A DNA stretch of 64,000 bases from assembly GCF_014287795.1 (NCBI RefSeq), contig NZ_JACOON010000001.1, positions 434,001-498,000 on the forward strand. Direction: 5' to 3'. Within the stretch, counting starts at the first letter, position 1; each line of letters begins with the position of its first letter. This DNA comes from Christensenella tenuis. Lineage in GTDB: Bacteria > Bacillota > Clostridia > Christensenellales > Christensenellaceae. Shown here piece by piece: positions 33,620-42,738 of this stretch. A model generated the notes under the pieces. That model searched no databases. It had not been told where the DNA came from and saw nothing but the letters and a program-made list of their open reading frames with translations. A program made the position numbers and the translations under genes.

Positions 33620-34333
33620 TCATTTGATTGTTGTCACGACTGTCACATCCGGGTGTAATCTCAGGAGCGAGGAAGGAAATTCCGTGTCGAGGCTTGTATC
33701 CTCCCTTAGGCGCTTAATCGCCGCTGCCTTATCTTCCCCATTCGCCACCATTACTATTTTTTTTGCTCTCATAATCGTACCCATACCGATTGTAAGCGCT
33801 TGTTTAGGCACCTCTTCCACACTCTTGAAAAAACGCGAATTGGCTTCAATAGTGCTTTCTGTAAGCATCACGCAATACGTGGAATAATGCAGGCTGGAAG
33901 CAGGTTCATTGAACCCGATATGCCCATTTCTTCCAATGCCCAGAAAAGCAATATCAAGGCCTCCAAGCCCGTCGATCATTTCTTCATACTGTATAGCTGC
34001 CAATTCTGGGTTGGACGCCATTCCATCCGGCGCATGCGTTTTTGTAAGGTCAACATTGACATGTTGATAAAGATTTTCATACAGAAAATGATAATATCCC
34101 TGCTTGCTTTCCCGTGAAAGCCCGACATATTCATCTACATTGAAAAAATTCCCGTGGGAAAAGTCAACCTGTCCTTCTCTATTCAGTTTGGCCAATACCT
34201 GATAGGTTCCGACCGGAGTCGAACCCGTTGGGAGCGCAAATACTGCGGACGGATTCCCATTCAGTTCTTTTGCCAAAATCCCGGCTGCAGTTTCACTCAT
34301 TTGCTCATAGCTATCCGATACTATAAATTCCAA
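33620..34333 (-). CDS. nagB: Glucosamine-6-phosphate deaminase
   Basis: NagB converts glucosamine 6-phosphate to fructose 6-phosphate and ammonia. The 237-residue protein has the phosphate-binding loop LPTGSTPVG (residues 36-40 TGSTP). It also has FNVDEYVGL with Asp67-Glu68, GIGRNGHIGFNEPAS with His138 and Glu143, and the MVANGEDKA phosphate-site Lys. The start codon is TTG (34333) behind AAGGAGAA. It is the last gene of the long sugar operon and gives it an exit to glycolysis. Contrast it with the two NagB-like paralogues at 37.3 and 46.7 kb, which lack the phosphate loop. Confidence 0.95.
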   Translation of the reverse strand: MEFIVSDSYEQMSETAAGILAKELNGNPSAVFALPTGSTPVGTYQVLAKLNREGQVDFSHGNFFNVDEYVGLSRESKQGYYHFLYENLYQHVNVDLTKTHAPDGMASNPELAAIQYEEMIDGLGGLDIAFLGIGRNGHIGFNEPASSLHYSTYCVMLTESTIEANSRFFKSVEEVPKQALTIGMGTIMRAKKIVMVANGEDKAAAIKRLREDTSLDTEFPSSLLRLHPDVTVVTTIK

Positions 34334-34361
34334 AATAGATTCTCCTTTTTAAATTATTAAA

Positions 34362-35201
34362 TTATAATGCAATAATTGTATCCATCGCGGGTTTATTCGC
34401 ATACAGGGATACATAGGGGTACTCCTTATAGTTAGGAAGCATTTCAAGTGTAACGTAATCATCATACCCGATCGTTTCCAGAGCGGCCATAACTGCTTTA
34501 AAATCAACATCACCTGCAAAAAGATCCACAAAGGCTCCTATCCCACATTGATCCGCACGATAATCGCAAAAATGTATCTTTTTGATATGGCTTCCCAGGA
34601 TTTCAATCCACTGTTCAGGGTAGCCGATATAGATAATATTACCTACGTCAAAATACACGCCAACATACGGGGAGGATATCTCTTCCACAAACCGCTTCGT
34701 TTCAAGTGGAGAAAGCAGAAAACGATTCCATACATTCTCGATGCCAATATTAACCTTAAGCTGTTCGGCAAGCGGAGCAAGCCCCGCGATTGCTTCTTGT
34801 GAACGCTCATAAGCGACATCGTAGCGTATCTTTTCCGGCTCAGCTGCAAAGTCACAGCCAACATATCCCGGCACCACCAAAATAGTGTCTGCCCCAAGCA
34901 AACAAGCAATTTCAAGCTGCCTTTGTACGATTCCCTTCGCCTTCGAACGAATCACCTGTGAATCTGAAACCAAATTATTATCCCACAAGGACCATACGCC
35001 GACACTTGGTATTTCAAGCCCAAAATCCTCAGCGATTTCCCTGATTTTCAATACTTCCTGATCTGTCATGGATGGATTTAGGCTGCCGTTTTCACTGACT
35101 ACCGGTTCCATACCACTATATCCTGCCGTCTTAATTTGCTGTGCCGCTTCTCTTACATCTACATTTTGGGCAAACGAGAAAAAACTCACTCCTTGTTTCA
35201 T
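34362..35201 (-). CDS. Sugar phosphate isomerase/epimerase family TIM-barrel protein
   Basis: This 279-residue AP_endonuc_2/xylose-isomerase-like TIM-barrel protein resembles IolE/IolI-type and keto-sugar isomerases or epimerases. Likely metal ligands are Glu in IGIENVWNRF (about 151), Asp in VGVYFDVGNI (about 181), His in KKIHFCDYR (about 206) and Glu in VTLEMLPNY (about 255). The substrate cannot be named. It starts behind AAGGAG, lies 10 bases after the BadF kinase gene and is followed by nagB, all in one operon. A second, different TIM-barrel protein is encoded at 42.7 kb in the same operon. Confidence 0.8.
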   Translation of the reverse strand: MKQGVSFFSFAQNVDVREAAQQIKTAGYSGMEPVVSENGSLNPSMTDQEVLKIREIAEDFGLEIPSVGVWSLWDNNLVSDSQVIRSKAKGIVQRQLEIACLLGADTILVVPGYVGCDFAAEPEKIRYDVAYERSQEAIAGLAPLAEQLKVNIGIENVWNRFLLSPLETKRFVEEISSPYVGVYFDVGNIIYIGYPEQWIEILGSHIKKIHFCDYRADQCGIGAFVDLFAGDVDFKAVMAALETIGYDDYVTLEMLPNYKEYPYVSLYANKPAMDTIIAL

Positions 35202-35211
35202 AGCCTGCTCC

Positions 35212-36225
35212 TTAGTTTGTAATATGTGTTTCTATTCCGCTGATTACCTGCTCCCGGAACTCTTTATTCGCCGTATCGCGGCCAATATCGGAAAGCGCCC
35301 AAAGTGCCGCGCCGCATACCGGCCTTACAGTAAGCGGACGAAATATGATTTTTCCATGACCAAAACGCCGTTCCGTTTCCGCCTCCAGGGATTCAATATG
35401 CGTTTTATCGGCAGCCTTTAAAAAAGCGGAGCCAATCAGAACCACTTCGATAACGTCCCGATGTACAAGAGCTAATTTTCGTACGATTGCTGCAACATAT
35501 TCCGCGATCTGTCTTCCCATTTTCGCAAGATACCCTTTCGCGACTTCGTCTCCTTGGTGTGCAGCTTCGAACATCATCGGTGCGAGGTGCTTGATCTGTA
35601 TTGTATTCTCTCCAACCTTTTGTACCAGTTCGTCCATCAGGTCGTCCGATGAAGCGGCGCCAACCTTTTTCATAAGCATTTCGGAGAGCATCGTAGACTT
35701 TCCGTTTAAAATCAAGTCCCTATGGACGAGCCGTACAATATTGCGGCCAATAATATAACCTCCTCCTATGTCATCCATAACAACAGCTTGCCCGCCAACC
35801 TGCATCATCTCACCTGATTCCCCGATTCCGGTGAAGCTACAGCCCGTTCCATTGATAATTGTGATTCCAACGCCGCTCACAGTCCCCGCTTTGATTCCAA
35901 GATAGCCGTCGTTACATACCCGAAAATTTTTAAGTCCATTTAGGGCAATCATTCCGGCAATTTTTTGTTTTTGATATTTTGTATCCACTCCGGCCATGCC
36001 AAAAACTGCGCGTCGAATCTGCCGCGGCTCAATTCCGTTCCGCTCAAAAAGTGTAGTGAACATTTTTTTCAGTTCACACGCAAGTTCTGCCATCCCTCCG
36101 GGCAGAAATTCATGCGAGGTCGTCCCCCATTTCAGTTGGTCGACAAACCGTCCATCCGTATCTAGAAGGACACAATCTGATTTCGTGCCTCCGCCGTCAA
36201 GTCCGATGATATATTCCTTGGCCAT
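35212..36225 (-). CDS. BadF/BadG/BcrA-type ATPase, N-acetylglucosamine kinase-like
   Basis: This 337-residue ASKHA-fold protein resembles eukaryotic-type GlcNAc kinases and bacterial BadF-family sugar kinases. It begins with the phosphate-1 motif YIIGLDGGGTKSDCVLLD, has the GTTSHEF segment, the phosphate-2 GTGCSFTGIGE and the adenosine motif IGSAFLKA. It is probably a sugar or amino-sugar kinase that makes the phosphorylated form for the downstream NagB. The ATG at 36225 overlaps the upstream stop codon (TAATG). An ATG further upstream lies inside the preceding gene and is rejected. Confidence 0.82.
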   Translation of the reverse strand: MAKEYIIGLDGGGTKSDCVLLDTDGRFVDQLKWGTTSHEFLPGGMAELACELKKMFTTLFERNGIEPRQIRRAVFGMAGVDTKYQKQKIAGMIALNGLKNFRVCNDGYLGIKAGTVSGVGITIINGTGCSFTGIGESGEMMQVGGQAVVMDDIGGGYIIGRNIVRLVHRDLILNGKSTMLSEMLMKKVGAASSDDLMDELVQKVGENTIQIKHLAPMMFEAAHQGDEVAKGYLAKMGRQIAEYVAAIVRKLALVHRDVIEVVLIGSAFLKAADKTHIESLEAETERRFGHGKIIFRPLTVRPVCGAALWALSDIGRDTANKEFREQVISGIETHITN

Positions 36226-37226
36226 TACAATTCGACAACCTTGCCCGTTTCGAGGGATTTCTGAATCCCGCAAATTACTTCTATGACATGTCTTGAATCT
36301 TCAGGCGTAATGACATCGAACGGTTTGCCCGACTCAATATGTTCGACAAAGTATTCAAGTTCAATCTGATAGGCATCTTTTTCATTGATATCAAGTTTTC
36401 TCGGCTCATGTCCGTTTTCGTACAGTACTGCCGCCCGCTTCGAGCTTCCTACATCTTCAAGGTTAAAGCCTGCGACCATAGAATAATCGACGGTCTTTGC
36501 TTCCCCGATGATACGAAACGTCATAGTGAAAGGATAGTTTTCCGTCATATCGAAAATGCCTTCCGCCGTGGCATAATTTCCATTTTCAAATTTGAGCGTA
36601 GTCATAACAAAGTTCCAGCAGCCAGTTTCGCTGGCTTTTCCTACCGCATAAACACTTTTGACCCTGCCGAACAAATATTGCAAGAAATCAATGTCATGCA
36701 GATGCAAATCAAACAGTCCGCCGCCGCTTTTACTCGGATCGCGGTGCCATTGCGTCCAATTAGGATGTTGTGCAATGCGGTTTGCATATACCATCCGAAC
36801 ATCTCCGAAGTCGCCGTCATCGTACATTTCTTTAATTTTAATGTACTCAGGCCAGAACCGTACCACCTGAGCGACCATAAAGCGAACACCCGCTTCTTTT
36901 ACGGCTGTAAGCATGCGATCCATAGATTCCAGAGACAGTGTCACCGGCTTTTCACAGAGGATATGCTTTTTATACCGTGCAGCCAAAAGAACATACTGCT
37001 CGTGAAGGAATGTTGGCAGACAGATATCTACAATATCGACATCCTCTACCCGCAGCATTTCTTCTGCATCCCCGTAATATTTGCAGTCAAATTCTTCTGC
37101 GGCTTTTTTCCCTTTTTTCTCGTCCACATCTACGATCGCCACAAGCTGTACATTGTCCATATTTTTATATGCGGCAGCGTGCGCATTTCCGATAAATCCA
37201 GTTCCAATAATAGCAGATTTCAACAT
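36225..37226 (-). CDS. Gfo/Idh/MocA family NAD(P)-dependent oxidoreductase
   Basis: Gfo/Idh/MocA enzymes oxidise or reduce sugars and inositols with NAD(P), often at C2 or C3 to form keto-sugars. The 333-residue protein has the Rossmann motif AIIGTGFIGNAHAAAY, VDVDEKK, the catalytic-loop motif HILCEKPVTL (Glu-Lys-Pro) and the substrate-domain motif GGGLFDLHLHDIDFLQYL. It sits between the NagB-like gene and the BadF kinase in the operon. A role in making or using a 3-keto or 2-keto amino sugar is plausible but inferred. Confidence 0.87.
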   Translation of the reverse strand: MLKSAIIGTGFIGNAHAAAYKNMDNVQLVAIVDVDEKKGKKAAEEFDCKYYGDAEEMLRVEDVDIVDICLPTFLHEQYVLLAARYKKHILCEKPVTLSLESMDRMLTAVKEAGVRFMVAQVVRFWPEYIKIKEMYDDGDFGDVRMVYANRIAQHPNWTQWHRDPSKSGGGLFDLHLHDIDFLQYLFGRVKSVYAVGKASETGCWNFVMTTLKFENGNYATAEGIFDMTENYPFTMTFRIIGEAKTVDYSMVAGFNLEDVGSSKRAAVLYENGHEPRKLDINEKDAYQIELEYFVEHIESGKPFDVITPEDSRHVIEVICGIQKSLETGKVVEL

Positions 37227-37258
37227 ATTCCATTTCCCCTTTCAGCCGATCGGCAGGC

Positions 37259-38209
37259 TCACTTGCAATCTGCTTCAAGCGGTCCGCCAAGCTCCTTGAT
37301 ATAGAACAATTTTCCCGGGAGCGTAGGTACAAAGCTCGCCGGAACCCACATATCAGGCCCGTAGCGAAGCGCAACCCAAAAAGACATCCCCTGCCACATC
37401 AGATCACGGTTATACGTTCCGTCACAACCGCCGATCATTTTGTCGGATTTAAGGAATAATCCGGGGCCAATCGTATTTGCAAAAGCAGGCACCTGCGTAG
37501 TCCTGCTTTTGAAACTATGCAAGGCATTTTGTTCAATCGTAAGGGGATGCAGCTTCGCACCGAAGCGGTGCGTTTGCTGTCTCCATTCCGCCTCGTCTTT
37601 ATAATCCGCAGCAAAATGCGGTTCCCAGAAAGCAATATGAAATACGCGGCCAATACCATATACCGTAACGAGTTCTCCGCCTTCCCGCCTGATTTCTTCT
37701 ATTTTTTCAGCATAATGTGGAAGGAATTGCTTGGTTGCAAAATTTCGTTGATTTTCCGGAACCGTTAGCTCGCCAAGCGGACCATAGAAGGCATCCATCA
37801 TTGCATTCTGAAAAGATCCGCGCGCATTTGGATCGAGTGTATTTCCGTCTTCATCACTCCATTCATCCATATTGAAGCCTGTAACATGTCTACAGTCAAC
37901 GTTCCACTCCTTCAGGAAATAAACTGCCCACCGATACATTCCCATCGGGCCAACCGGAAAAATAAGCGCTAATTTTTTACCGCAGTCCTTTGCTTTTTTT
38001 ATAGTCAGGGCAATTTCATGCCCCATCATCACCGCAAAGGCATCTGCGTTTTCGCATGCGACCGGACGGAATTTTTCATTCCAGAAAGGTTGGGCAACCG
38101 TCACTTCTTCCGGCCCGTACGAGCAGCATTCGTCAATTCTTTTCAAATCCCATCCTGCTGGATAAAAATGTTCCATATTTGAGTTTTTAATCGTTGATAA
38201 TAAGTCCAT
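37259..38209 (-). CDS. NagB-like isomerase/deaminase with altered phosphate site (paralogue 1)
   Basis: The protein has 316 residues, longer than NagB (about 240-265). It keeps GFNMDEW (Asp115-Glu116) and a loop GIGRVFHIAFWEPH with His191 and Glu196, corresponding to the NagB catalytic DE and H...E. The NagB phosphate loop (TGSTP) is replaced by PVGPMGMY (85-92). The NANGEDK-type phosphate-site Lys region reads GGCDGTYN. This suggests an isomerase or deaminase acting on a non-phosphorylated sugar. The ATG at 38209 follows AAGGAGG. It is 62 bases downstream of a PIG-L deacetylase gene. A close paralogue at 46.7 kb has the same pairing. Confidence 0.75.
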   Translation of the reverse strand: MDLLSTIKNSNMEHFYPAGWDLKRIDECCSYGPEEVTVAQPFWNEKFRPVACENADAFAVMMGHEIALTIKKAKDCGKKLALIFPVGPMGMYRWAVYFLKEWNVDCRHVTGFNMDEWSDEDGNTLDPNARGSFQNAMMDAFYGPLGELTVPENQRNFATKQFLPHYAEKIEEIRREGGELVTVYGIGRVFHIAFWEPHFAADYKDEAEWRQQTHRFGAKLHPLTIEQNALHSFKSRTTQVPAFANTIGPGLFLKSDKMIGGCDGTYNRDLMWQGMSFWVALRYGPDMWVPASFVPTLPGKLFYIKELGGPLEADCK

Positions 38210-38271
38210 TTTGACATTCCTCCTTGTCATCGTGCAGTTAAATTTAAAAGAGCATAGAAGTGTCAATCCTA

Positions 38272-39003
38272 TTATTCCGGAAGCAACCTTTTAGTCGCAA
38301 ACCGCGGCCATCCCGCATACTGGCGAAACCCCTCCGCATAAGGCACACTGCACTGAAGCCCCCTGTATTTGGAACATGTACGCACAAAATCAATAAAATC
38401 GATTTTATCATGATCCAGCATCCATTTGATCTGGCTTTCATGGCACGCAAGGGCTTCCAGTTTCAAATCGATTGTATCCGTAATATCCACATATTCCGTC
38501 GGTATGAAATTGATACCCGCAAGCGTATCCATATAAAAAATCGGAACGATTGTGCCAAAGGCCTCTGCCGCTTCGCTGATTCCCGGAAGAGTTGCCCCTT
38601 TCATATGAGGTACCGTGGCGCCAAAGCTCGCATGGAACGCGAGCTGGCTTGTTTGCATATGATCCCGCATATAGTCATCCGGATTATGCGTGATAATAAG
38701 ATCCGGCTTTGCGTAGCGAATTACCTCGACAACCTTGCTGATCGTATCGCGGTTTGACCCTTCCACACTCATATCTCCCACATCGATATTGATCGATTCC
38801 GCACCGATTATCTTGGCCGCGTTTTCCGCTTCTTTCGTCCTGATATCGCGCAGTGCATCCGGCATGATGACAGCGTGCCCAAGATTTCCATTGGCAACAT
38901 GGCACATAATAACCTTGTCTCCGCGCTTTGCATATTTTGCGAGCGTACCGGCGCAGGCGATCTCAAGATCGTCTGGGTGGCAACCAATTGCAAGTATATT
39001 CAT
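38272..39003 (-). CDS. PIG-L family deacetylase (paralogue 1)
   Basis: PIG-L/LmbE-like proteins are zinc-dependent N-deacetylases, for example of GlcNAc conjugates (MshB, BshB, PIG-L). The 243 residues start with the zinc/catalytic motif AIGCHPDDLEIACAGTL (His-Pro-Asp-Asp, about residues 9-12). A second His is in YMRDHMQTSQLA (about 124), and YRGLQCSVPYAEGF, typical of the family, lies near the end. The ATG at 39003 is chosen because GAGGGAAG lies 8 bases upstream. It lies between the ABC permease and the NagB-like gene, suggesting deacetylation of the imported sugar before deamination. Confidence 0.87.
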   Translation of the reverse strand: MNILAIGCHPDDLEIACAGTLAKYAKRGDKVIMCHVANGNLGHAVIMPDALRDIRTKEAENAAKIIGAESINIDVGDMSVEGSNRDTISKVVEVIRYAKPDLIITHNPDDYMRDHMQTSQLAFHASFGATVPHMKGATLPGISEAAEAFGTIVPIFYMDTLAGINFIPTEYVDITDTIDLKLEALACHESQIKWMLDHDKIDFIDFVRTCSKYRGLQCSVPYAEGFRQYAGWPRFATKRLLPE

Positions 39004-39027
39004 TCTGCTCACTTCCCTCTTTATGCA

Positions 39028-39993
39028 TTAGTTCTTTTTCAAATTGTTGATATTGCTCAGTACAACGGCAATTACAATTATAACACCGGTAACGATCGTC
39101 TGTGTATAAGATTCTACCCGCAATATATTCATTGCATTCGTCACGACGCCCATAAACAAGCAGCCCAAAAATGCACCGGAAATAGTCCCGCGTCCGCCCT
39201 CGAAAGTAATGCCGCCAATAATGGCTGCCGTAAGCGCATTCAATTCATAACCGGATCCGGCGCTGGCGCTGACTGAATCAAGTCTTGCAGAAAAGACGAT
39301 TGCCGCAATTCCGCAAAACAATCCGCTGATAATATAGATCCCTATTTTATGCATATCAACATTGATACCCGACAGATAAGCGTTCTTTTCGTTTCCGCCA
39401 ATCGCTACCAGACGCCTTCCATATTTTGTACGGTTCAGCAAAACATAGGCTATGAAGATCATTGCGATCAGGAAGAAAAGCATAACCGGGAATACATCCG
39501 CGATTTTCGTACTACCGATTGCATCAAGCGTTCCATTGAAGCTCATGATTCGCCCACCGGAGATTGTCAATGAAATCCCGTAAAAAATCTGGCTGGTACC
39601 AAGCGAAATGATAAGAGGTACACATTTGCTTTTTGCAATAATAAATCCGTTGAGCGCACCGCAGGCAAGTGCTACGATAATTCCTACCAGAATAGCGAGC
39701 GGAAGGGCAACGCCACTTGCAATCAACGTTGACATACAGATTGCAGAAAGAACCATCAAATTGCCAATAGAAAGGTCAATCCCGCCGCTGATCAGGAGCA
39801 GCGCCATTGCCATTGTCAGGATTCCCATAACGGAAATTTGCTGGAATATCTGGATGATATTTTTTAGTTCTATGAATTTCGGGTTAATAATTGAAACAAC
39901 AATCACAATACCTACGATGACAAACGCAAGCAATATGCGCTGATCTTTGAAGTTAAGGCCGGATTTCTTGTTCAAAGCTCTTTCTTCACTCAT
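39028..39993 (-). CDS. Ribose/sugar-type ABC transporter permease (RbsC family)
   Basis: The 321-residue membrane protein is the permease of a CUT2-type sugar importer. About eight to ten hydrophobic segments are visible, with family motifs ISGGIDLSIGNLMVLSA, GALNGFIIAKSKCVPLIISLGT and GGITFEGGRGTISGAFLG, the last being the ATPase-contact region. It overlaps the ATPase gene by 4 nt (ATGA). Together with the binding lipoprotein it forms a complete transporter. Confidence 0.93.
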   Translation of the reverse strand: MSEERALNKKSGLNFKDQRILLAFVIVGIVIVVSIINPKFIELKNIIQIFQQISVMGILTMAMALLLISGGIDLSIGNLMVLSAICMSTLIASGVALPLAILVGIIVALACGALNGFIIAKSKCVPLIISLGTSQIFYGISLTISGGRIMSFNGTLDAIGSTKIADVFPVMLFFLIAMIFIAYVLLNRTKYGRRLVAIGGNEKNAYLSGINVDMHKIGIYIISGLFCGIAAIVFSARLDSVSASAGSGYELNALTAAIIGGITFEGGRGTISGAFLGCLFMGVVTNAMNILRVESYTQTIVTGVIIVIAVVLSNINNLKKN

Positions 39994-41510
39994 GATTTGT
40001 TTACCCCCAGTGCTCTCTTGATTATCTCTTCTTCCGTAATCTCATCTCTTTGCAATTCTCCGGTGATTTCACCATTTCTTACAACCAATACCCTGTCGCT
40101 CATGGAAATAAGTTCCGGCATATCCGAAGATATCATGATGATACATTTTCCTTGTTTTGTCAGGTTGGACATCTGTTTATAAAACTCAACCTTGGCGTTT
40201 ACGTCAATACCACGCGTCGGTTCGTCAAAGATATAAACTTCCTGATCCGCAAAAAGCCACTTTCCAAGAACAACTTTTTGCTGGTTGCCACCCGAAAGGT
40301 ACTTAACTTCCTGCATGACAGACGGCGTCTTCACATTCAGATCCTTAATAATTCCTTCAATCAACGGCGGCTCTTTTTTCACATTAATAAAAAATCCCTT
40401 GATCTTGTTGCGCAGTCCCACGATCGTGGTATTTTCCAAAACAGATCCTCCGAGCATCAGGCCGAGCTTCTGGCGGTCTTCAGTGATGTGGGCAATCCCC
40501 GCATCGATCCCATCCGCAGGATTATGGATATCCAGCTTCTTGCCATGCAGGTAGATATCCCCGGCATATCTTCTGTCTGCTCCCGACACCGCACGTATGA
40601 TCTCCGTGCGTCCAGAACCGACCATGCCGGAAAAGCCAAGTATCTCACCTTTACGGACATTAAAACTGATTTCTGGAGAATCCTTGGTCAACTTAAGGCC
40701 CTTCACCTCAAACATAACGTCGCCGATCTCATGCTCTTCCTTTGTATAGAACATATCGACCGGGCGTCCTACCATATCCCGGGTAATGGTCTCAAGTGGG
40801 ATATCCCTTTTTTCGTTTGAATACGTACTGACTACAGCACCGTCGCGAATCACTGTAATACGGTCGGCGATTTGCACCACCTCGTTTAAGAAGTGTGAAA
40901 TATAAATGATGCTGATTCCCCTCGCTGCGATCGTCTGTGCCAGAGTCAGCACTTTGCCCGCGTCTTCCACGTTAAACATGGAGGTTGGCTCGTCCATAAT
41001 CAGTATTTGGGGATGCGTAGAAATTGCTTTTAAAATTTTAACAAACTGCTGTTCCGCAACAGATAAATTCTCAATCGTCTTATTAAGGTCGATATCGATC
41101 CCCAGGTCCTTCATTTCAGCTTCTGTTTCCTGAAACATCGCCTTAAAATCGACAAAGCCAAATCTTTTTGTCTTTTCACTTCCGACGAAAATGTTCTCAA
41201 CAACATTCATGGTCGGTACCAAGTCATTTTCCTGATATACGATATTGATTCCCAATTCCTGAGATAGATTGGGATCAAGCGTCTTATAATTTTTTTCTCC
41301 TACAACAATAGAGCCCCCATCCGGTTTATATGCACCGCTCAGAACCTTCATCAGCGTACTTTTCCCTGCACCGTTCTCGCCAACCAGGCAATGAATCTCG
41401 CCCTTATAAAGATCAAATGTGATACCGGAGAGGGCGCGTACTCCCGAAAACTCTTTGATGATGTCTTTCATTTCGATGACAGGCTTATTGTTTTCATAAT
41501 CAATACTCAT
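39990..41510 (-). CDS. Sugar ABC transporter ATP-binding protein (RbsA family, two ATPase domains)
   Basis: This 506-residue protein has two fused nucleotide-binding domains. The first has Walker A GENGAGKSTLMKV, signature LSVAEQQ and Walker B ILIMDEPTS. The second has a degenerate Walker A (GMVGSGRTEI), signature LSGGNQQKV and Walker B VYIFDEPTRGID. This asymmetric arrangement is normal for RbsA/MglA. The ATG at 41510 has AAAAGG 9 bases upstream and is preferred to the TTG at 41519. The substrate of the transporter is unknown, but context suggests an amino sugar. Confidence 0.94.
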   Translation of the reverse strand: MSIDYENNKPVIEMKDIIKEFSGVRALSGITFDLYKGEIHCLVGENGAGKSTLMKVLSGAYKPDGGSIVVGEKNYKTLDPNLSQELGINIVYQENDLVPTMNVVENIFVGSEKTKRFGFVDFKAMFQETEAEMKDLGIDIDLNKTIENLSVAEQQFVKILKAISTHPQILIMDEPTSMFNVEDAGKVLTLAQTIAARGISIIYISHFLNEVVQIADRITVIRDGAVVSTYSNEKRDIPLETITRDMVGRPVDMFYTKEEHEIGDVMFEVKGLKLTKDSPEISFNVRKGEILGFSGMVGSGRTEIIRAVSGADRRYAGDIYLHGKKLDIHNPADGIDAGIAHITEDRQKLGLMLGGSVLENTTIVGLRNKIKGFFINVKKEPPLIEGIIKDLNVKTPSVMQEVKYLSGGNQQKVVLGKWLFADQEVYIFDEPTRGIDVNAKVEFYKQMSNLTKQGKCIIMISSDMPELISMSDRVLVVRNGEITGELQRDEITEEEIIKRALGVNKS

Positions 41511-41534
41511 ACGCAACAACCTTTTCCCTTTTAT

Positions 41535-41572
41535 TTATTTACCGGGCTTCCCCGTAGAAGCCCGGTAAATAA
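41535..41572 (-). other. Intercistronic stem-loop between binding-protein and ATPase genes
   Basis: A perfect 16-bp stem with core ACCGGGCTTC/GAAGCCCGGT and 6-base loop. No T-run follows on the - strand. Such elements often stabilise the upstream mRNA and raise binding-protein output relative to the transporter. Confidence 0.65.
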
Positions 41573-41582
41573 GAGAGATTAC

Positions 41583-42686
41583 TTATTTTGCAATATCTGC
41601 GCCGCCATATACATAATTGTAAGCCGCTTCATAGTCGTCCCATGCAATAAACTTGCTCATATCGTCAGCAGAAACCGCAATGACTGGCAGAGGCTGGAAC
41701 GTATCCGTGGGAGCCTGTCCCAGTACGACAGAATCATAGAGATTCTTGAATGTCTGGATACCCTGAATAGAAACAGGAGCCGTCATATTTGCAGCTTCGA
41801 CGCCGTCAACGAGCATCTGGTAATCATCCGGCGATCCGCCAGTAGAAACGATCGGAATATCTTCCATTCCCGCTTCTTTCAGAGCCTGGTAGCAACCTTT
41901 GGCCATCAAACCGTTGTTTGCGAAGATGTAATCAAATTCCGCACCACTCTGGATGAAGTTCTGGGTTACATTCATTGCTTTTTCGGTTTCCCAGTCGCCA
42001 TGCTCCGTACCTACGATCTCTACTTTGTCGCCGAGTTCAGCCATAGCCTTGTCAACGCCTTCCTGATACTTCTCATAAACGCCTGCGCCTTCCTGTCCTG
42101 CGCAGAAGAAAATCTTCGCGCCTGGCTTCTGCTCTGCGATATAGTTGATCGCAGCATATCCTATATCATCATATTTGCATGCAACAGCCGCAATGTAGTC
42201 GCCTGGATCAGGCGTATCCATTTCAAAGTTTTCGATCGTTACAGGGATTCCCGCGTCATTTGCCATCTTAACCAACTGCGCGCCCTGTTCGATGGAAATC
42301 GGGAAAATTGAGATGCCATCAACTTCCTGCTGGATGAGGGATTCCATTGCTTTTACGGATTCCTCAACGCTGTTCTTGGAATCAAGCGCCACTACTTCGA
42401 CATTTACATCAGCCTGGGTTGCGGCATACTCAAAAGCCTTCTGGGAATAGTCGTTCCAGATGTCAGCCGTATTGTATGCGATATAGCCAAACGTATAGCT
42501 ATCTTTCGCCCCAGCTTCGGGCGTTTCAGAGGATTCCTCAGCAGGTGTCGAGGATTCTGGTGCTGTAGATGCTTCGGTGGAAGCCGATTCGGATGGCTCG
42601 GCCGCAGGAGCGGAGCAGCCAACCATTGTTGCGCCCAAGGCCACAACCAACACTACCGCAAGGATTGTCAGTAAGATTTTTTTCAT
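41583..42686 (-). CDS. Sugar-binding lipoprotein of ABC transporter (RbsB/periplasmic-binding type 1)
   Basis: This 367-residue extracellular lipoprotein captures the sugar for the RbsA/RbsC-type importer. It has a signal peptide with lipobox MVGC (Cys24), then a Ser/Thr/Pro/Glu-rich linker (about 25-60). The type 1 periplasmic-binding domain contains FGYIAYNTADIWNDY, VDGISIFPIS, GIPVTIENFEMD and DYIFANNGLMAKG. An AATGGAGG ribosome binding site precedes the ATG. It begins 52 bases after the TIM-barrel gene and is followed by a strong hairpin. Confidence 0.94.
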   Translation of the reverse strand: MKKILLTILAVVLVVALGATMVGCSAPAAEPSESASTEASTAPESSTPAEESSETPEAGAKDSYTFGYIAYNTADIWNDYSQKAFEYAATQADVNVEVVALDSKNSVEESVKAMESLIQQEVDGISIFPISIEQGAQLVKMANDAGIPVTIENFEMDTPDPGDYIAAVACKYDDIGYAAINYIAEQKPGAKIFFCAGQEGAGVYEKYQEGVDKAMAELGDKVEIVGTEHGDWETEKAMNVTQNFIQSGAEFDYIFANNGLMAKGCYQALKEAGMEDIPIVSTGGSPDDYQMLVDGVEAANMTAPVSIQGIQTFKNLYDSVVLGQAPTDTFQPLPVIAVSADDMSKFIAWDDYEAAYNYVYGGADIAK

Positions 42687-42738
42687 TTTTGTACCTCCAT
42701 TAGATATAGTTTATTTGACAGAACTCCCTGCCAAAATT

